The position numbers were made by a program, and so were the translations under genes. The notes under the pieces are model-generated. The model searched no databases. It saw only the letters and a list, made by a program, of their open reading frames with translations, and was not told where the DNA came from. Source: Schaalia dentiphila ATCC 17982 (GTDB lineage: Bacteria > Actinomycetota > Actinomycetes > Actinomycetales > Actinomycetaceae). From it: a DNA stretch of 64,000 bases. The DNA lies in NCBI RefSeq assembly GCF_000154225.1, contig NZ_DS264586.1, forward strand, positions 340,527 to 404,526, in the 5' to 3' direction. Of the stretch, positions 60,703 through 64,000 are shown in pieces (the stretch's first letter is position 1; the number at the start of each line of letters is the position of its first letter).

Positions 60703-61830
60703 ATGGTGGCTTTCCCCGACATCCCCCAGGCCCTCGTCCCCGCTGACGGACGCTTCGGCTGCGGCCCCTCCAAGGTGCGCACCGCACAGATTGAGGCGCT
60801 CTCCGCCCCTCTCCTCATGGGCACCTCCCACCGCGCAGCCCCCGTGCGAGACGTGGTTGCCTCGCTGAAGGACGGGCTGCGCACCCTTCTGTCGGTCCCC
60901 AGCGACTACGAGGTCGTCCTGGGCAACGGCGGCGCCTCCGCATTCTGGGACGCAGCCTGCGCGTGCCTCATCTCTTCGCGCGCGACGTTCGGCTCCTGGG
61001 GCGCATTCGGCGCAAAGTTCGCCTCCGAGGCCGCCCACGCACCTCACCTCACTGCCCCCCTCATTGACGAGGCCGCACACGGATCTCTCGTCACCGTCTC
61101 CCCGCGCCGGGCTTCAGAGGGCGTCGACGTCTACGCCTACCCCCACAACGAGACCTCCACCGGCGTCACCTCCCCCGTCTACCGGGTCGAGGCGCCCGAC
61201 GCGCTCACCCTCGTGGACGGCACGTCGATCGCGGGGGCTGCACCCGTCGACCTGACCCAGGTCGACGCCTACTATTTCTCCCTCCAAAAGGCCCTCGGGT
61301 CCGACGGCGGCCTATGGGTCGCGGTCCTCTCCCCCGCCGCCATCGAGCGCACCCACCGCGTCGAGGAGAGCACCGACGGGCGATGGGTCCCGCAGTTCCT
61401 CTCCCTGTCCGCAGCCATCGACAACTCGCGCAAGGACCAGACGCTCAACACTCCCGCGCTCGCAACGATCGTGATGGCGGAGCGCCAGGTCCGCTGGCTC
61501 CTCGAGCGCGGCGGGATGGACGCGGTGAGCGCCCACTGCGCCCAGGCCTCGTCCCTCATCTACGACTGGGCCGAAGCGAATCTGGCCGCACGCCCCTTCG
61601 TGGACAACCCGGCGTGGCGCTCCCCCGTGACCGCCACGATCGAGATCAACGAGGCCGCGAGCGTCTCCGAGCTGGCCGCGCACCTGCGCGCGCGGGGGAT
61701 CGTCGACATCGGTGCCTACCGCGGCGTGGGCACCAACCAGCTGCGCATCGGCACGTGGCCGAGCGTGGAGGTCGACGACGTCGAGGCTCTCCTGGCGTGC
61801 ATCGACTACTGCCTGGAGCGCGTGCTCTAA
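60703..61830 (+). CDS. serC: Phosphoserine aminotransferase
   Basis: The 375-residue protein matches the actinobacterial SerC form, with GRFGCGPSKVR at the start, LMGTSHRAAPVRDVV, the PLP lysine in YYFSLQKALGSDGGLW near residue 195 and RIGTWPSVEVDDVEALL near the end. It converts 3-phosphohydroxypyruvate and glutamate to phosphoserine in serine synthesis. A ribosome-binding site is weak (AGGC). It converges with the MFS gene, 15 bp between stops. Confidence 0.95.
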   Translation: MVAFPDIPQALVPADGRFGCGPSKVRTAQIEALSAPLLMGTSHRAAPVRDVVASLKDGLRTLLSVPSDYEVVLGNGGASAFWDAACACLISSRATFGSWGAFGAKFASEAAHAPHLTAPLIDEAAHGSLVTVSPRRASEGVDVYAYPHNETSTGVTSPVYRVEAPDALTLVDGTSIAGAAPVDLTQVDAYYFSLQKALGSDGGLWVAVLSPAAIERTHRVEESTDGRWVPQFLSLSAAIDNSRKDQTLNTPALATIVMAERQVRWLLERGGMDAVSAHCAQASSLIYDWAEANLAARPFVDNPAWRSPVTATIEINEAASVSELAAHLRARGIVDIGAYRGVGTNQLRIGTWPSVEVDDVEALLACIDYCLERVL

Positions 61831-61845
61831 AGCCCTCGACGCCCC

Positions 61846-63135
61846 TCAGGTCGGGTCGACCAAACGACGCGGCGCGTCCACGGAGGAATCCGCCTCGATG
61901 CCCACCCATGGCAACGAGCGGCGGCGCACGACGCGCCCCTTCCAGTGAATCATCGCCCACGCTCCACAGATAAGCGCGATGCCGAGGGAGGCGATGCCGC
62001 CGACCAGGATGGACCAGCGCGCGCCGAACGTCGTGCCCACCCATCCGATGAGCGGCGACCCGATCGGCGTCGCTCCGAGGAACACGAGGGAGTACAGGGC
62101 CATGACGCGCCCGCGCTTGTCGGGATCGGTGCGCGTCTGCACGAGGGCGCTCGCGCTCGTGTTCATCGTGAGCATGCCGAAACCCGTCGGGATCGACAGG
62201 AGCGCGAACCACCAGTAGGAGGGCGACAGGGCCAGGAGAATCTCGGCGGTCCCGTAGAAGGCGGCGCCGATAAGGATGATGCGCAGGCGGGGAGCGCGGC
62301 GCGCGGCGCCCGTGGAGCCGAGGATCGACCCCACCGCCATGAACGTTGAGAGGATGCCAAAAGAGCCGGCGGCCTTTCCGAACACCGTCGTCGCCATGAG
62401 GGCGCTCGTCATCTGGAAGTTCATACCCAGCGCGCTCACAACGAAGATCAGCGCGAGGATGATGCGAATGTCGGTGCGGCTGTGCACGTACGCGACGGAC
62501 TCGCGCAGCTGCCCCGGGGCGCGCGGCACGAGGGTGCGCGGATAGAGCTGGTCTCCGCGCATGAGGGCTAGCGCGATGACGGGGGCCATGAACATGACAG
62601 CATCGATCAGAAAGACCGGACCAATACCCCACCAGTCGATGAAGAAGCCCGCAGAGGCCGGGCCAATCAGGCGGGCGGTATGGAAGGCGGTAGCGTTCAG
62701 GGCAACGGCGTTCGCCATCTTCTCGTGGGGCACGAGCTCGCCCACGAAGGCCTGACGCGCCGGGGTATCGACGGCGGAGATCGTCCCCGAGATGAACGCG
62801 AGGACGTACTGGTGCCAGAGCTCACCCGTCCCCGTCAGGACGACGATACCGATGATGAGGGACACGAGGCCGACGCCGACCTGCGTGCACTGCAGGAGGC
62901 GGCGCCCCGGGATGCGATCCGCGAGGACCCCCGCCCACGCGGAGAACAGGATGATGGGGAGGAACTGAAGCGCCGTCACGAGGCCAACCTGCGACGCGTC
63001 ATGATCGGTGAGGACCGTCAGGACGTACCAATCCTGGGCGACGCGCTGGAGCCACACGCCCGTCGACGCAATGAGGGAGGCGACGAACCAGTACCGGTAG
63101 TTCACGTAGCGCATGGATGCAAACGTTGCCGACAT
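61846..63135 (-). CDS. Major facilitator superfamily exporter
   Basis: A 429-residue, 12-helix protein of the EntS/enterobactin-exporter-like MFS class, with WAGVLADRIPGRRLL after helix 2-3, VDTPARQAFVGELV and PDKRGRVMALYSL as the conserved cytoplasmic loops. The ATG at 63135 follows GGGAGGAACGGC; the longer open frame begins with low-complexity sequence. Exported compound unknown; the neighbouring iron-regulator-like gene is suggestive of siderophore or metal stress but no more. Confidence 0.9.
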   Translation of the reverse strand: MSATFASMRYVNYRYWFVASLIASTGVWLQRVAQDWYVLTVLTDHDASQVGLVTALQFLPIILFSAWAGVLADRIPGRRLLQCTQVGVGLVSLIIGIVVLTGTGELWHQYVLAFISGTISAVDTPARQAFVGELVPHEKMANAVALNATAFHTARLIGPASAGFFIDWWGIGPVFLIDAVMFMAPVIALALMRGDQLYPRTLVPRAPGQLRESVAYVHSRTDIRIILALIFVVSALGMNFQMTSALMATTVFGKAAGSFGILSTFMAVGSILGSTGAARRAPRLRIILIGAAFYGTAEILLALSPSYWWFALLSIPTGFGMLTMNTSASALVQTRTDPDKRGRVMALYSLVFLGATPIGSPLIGWVGTTFGARWSILVGGIASLGIALICGAWAMIHWKGRVVRRRSLPWVGIEADSSVDAPRRLVDPT

Positions 63136-63225
63136 GCCGTTCCTCCCTCTCTCACTTCGCGCACTGGACGAGGCAGGGGCTGGCGGCGCTGACCGGCCCC
63201 ATCGGTGCACCTTCCCAGGATACGA

Positions 63226-63258
63226 CCGCCCCGCCGGAGGAAGGCTCCGGCGGGGCGG
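63226..63258 (-). terminator. Terminator downstream of purine permease gene
   Basis: CCGCCCCGCCGGAG (63226-63239) and CTCCGGCGGGGCGG (63245-63258) form a perfect 14-bp stem with a 5-nt loop, 22 nt beyond the permease stop. No T tract. Confidence 0.78.
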
Positions 63259-63280
63259 GAAGGGCGTGAAGCGTGACGAA

Positions 63281-64000
63281 TCAGCCGACGCCGAGGAGGC
63301 GCTGAATCGGGCCCATCAGGAAGTAGATGATGAAGAGACCGGCGACCAGCCACATGAGCGGGTGCACCTTGGCGGGCTTGCCCTTGACGAGCTGGATGAC
63401 CGCATAGGTCACGAAGCCCACGCCGATGCCGACGGACACGGAGTAACCGAAGGGCATGAAGGCGATCGTCATGAAGGCGGGGATCGCAACCTCCGGCGAA
63501 TCCCAGTCGATGCCGGTCACCTGGGTCATCATGAGGAAGCCGACGAACACGAGGGCCGTGGAAGCGGCCTCGGTCGGAACCAGCTCAACGAGGGGTGCCA
63601 GGAAGGTCGACAGCAGGAACAGGATGCCGGTGACTACGGAGGCCAGGCCGGTACGAGCACCCTCGGCAACACCCGAGGCGGACTCGACGTAAGAGGTGTT
63701 CGAGGAGACGCCGCCGACGCCGCCCGCCACCGCGGCCAGGGAGTCGACGATCAGGATCTGGCGGGTCTTGGGCGGGTTGCCGTCCTTGTCCAGCAGGTTA
63801 CCCTCGGCGCCGACGGCCACCATGGTGCCCATCGTGTCGAAGAAGTCCGCGAGCATGAGCGAGAAGACCAGCAGGATCACGGAGACGACGCCGAGCTTGC
63901 CGAAGCCGCCGAAGAGATCCACCTTGCCGAGCGTGTCGAACACGGGAACCGCGATCGGGGAGCCCTTGAGCTCGGGGACGGTCTGGCCCCAGCCGGTCGG
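63281..64000 (-). CDS. AzgA-type (NCS2) purine permease, 3' part
   Basis: The frame is open to the window end, so the N-terminal half lies outside. The visible 239 residues contain FSLMLADFFDTMGTMVAVGA, VDSLAAVAGGVGGVSSNTSY and ESASGVAEGARTGLASVVTG, the core of AzgA/GhxP-type adenine/guanine/hypoxanthine transporters, then FMPFGYSVSVGIGVGF and about five further membrane helices. It imports purine bases with protons across the membrane. Exact substrate cannot be told from this part. Confidence 0.92.
   Translation of the reverse strand, partial: PTGWGQTVPELKGSPIAVPVFDTLGKVDLFGGFGKLGVVSVILLVFSLMLADFFDTMGTMVAVGAEGNLLDKDGNPPKTRQILIVDSLAAVAGGVGGVSSNTSYVESASGVAEGARTGLASVVTGILFLLSTFLAPLVELVPTEAASTALVFVGFLMMTQVTGIDWDSPEVAIPAFMTIAFMPFGYSVSVGIGVGFVTYAVIQLVKGKPAKVHPLMWLVAGLFIIYFLMGPIQRLLGVG

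Overview
This window looks like part of the chromosome of a high-GC Gram-positive bacterium of the Actinomycetaceae (Actinomyces/Schaalia type). The evidence is the high G+C content, frequent GTG and TTG starts, actinobacterial ribosomal-protein variants, the GalU-MoeA/Glp-RimJ-GlpR gene order shared with mycobacteria, a DtxR/IdeR-type regulator, a secreted sialidase typical of mucosal actinomycetes, and tRNAs of actinobacterial type. The species assignment is inference.

Layout. 0-1 kb: 3' end of an exo-sialidase gene. 1.1-27 kb: a long minus-strand run of translation and transcription genes, read from high to low coordinates: str operon (rpsL-rpsG-fusA-tuf), S10 operon (rpsJ-rplC-rplD-rplW-rplB-rpsS-rplV-rpsC-rplP-rpmC-rpsQ), spc operon (rplN to rplO), secY-adk-map, infA-rpmJ-rpsM-rpsK-rpoA-rplQ, a ROK/polyphosphate-glucokinase-like gene, truA, rplM-rpsI and glmM. 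rpsD is not in its usual place between rpsK and rpoA. 27.3-32.4 kb: a membrane-anchored GH3 glycosidase with inverted domain order, then an AbiEi-like/DUF559-like gene bracketed by two 148-bp near-identical repeats. 32.6-40 kb: rpoC and rpoB. 40.3-44.8 kb: a CAU-anticodon tRNA, pyruvate oxidase PoxB, a small membrane protein, a fructosamine-kinase-family protein and a low-GC hypothetical gene. 44.8-46.3 kb: a gene-free repeat island next to tRNA-Ala. 46.5-52 kb: GlpR-like membrane protein, RimJ-like acetyltransferase, MoeA/Glp, GalU, divergent 5-formyl-THF cyclo-ligase and MscL. 52-58.6 kb: a 1402-residue helicase/nuclease-like protein lacking its expected catalytic motifs with a translationally coupled small protein, a DMT transporter, tRNA-Arg and a tandem universal stress protein. 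58.7-64 kb: an NlpC/P60 cell-wall hydrolase under a predicted c-di-AMP (ydaO-type) riboswitch, a DtxR-family regulator, SerC, an MFS exporter and the 3' part of an AzgA-type purine permease.

Most striking are non-coding patterns. (1) The 12-mer ACGAGGCCGGGG occurs at least 11 times exactly (counted by eye, both strands), alone in genes and intergenic DNA and as inverted pairs forming terminators; chance expectation is well below one. (2) The island at 44.8-46.3 kb and the repeats at 30.8/32.3 kb contain four unrelated short-repeat families, each built as a mirror-symmetric array (two or three direct copies followed by the same number inverted, with constant period). Two of these families share the same geometry: about 20-nt units, 41-42-nt period and a 37-nt centre. 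I know of no named element with this design.
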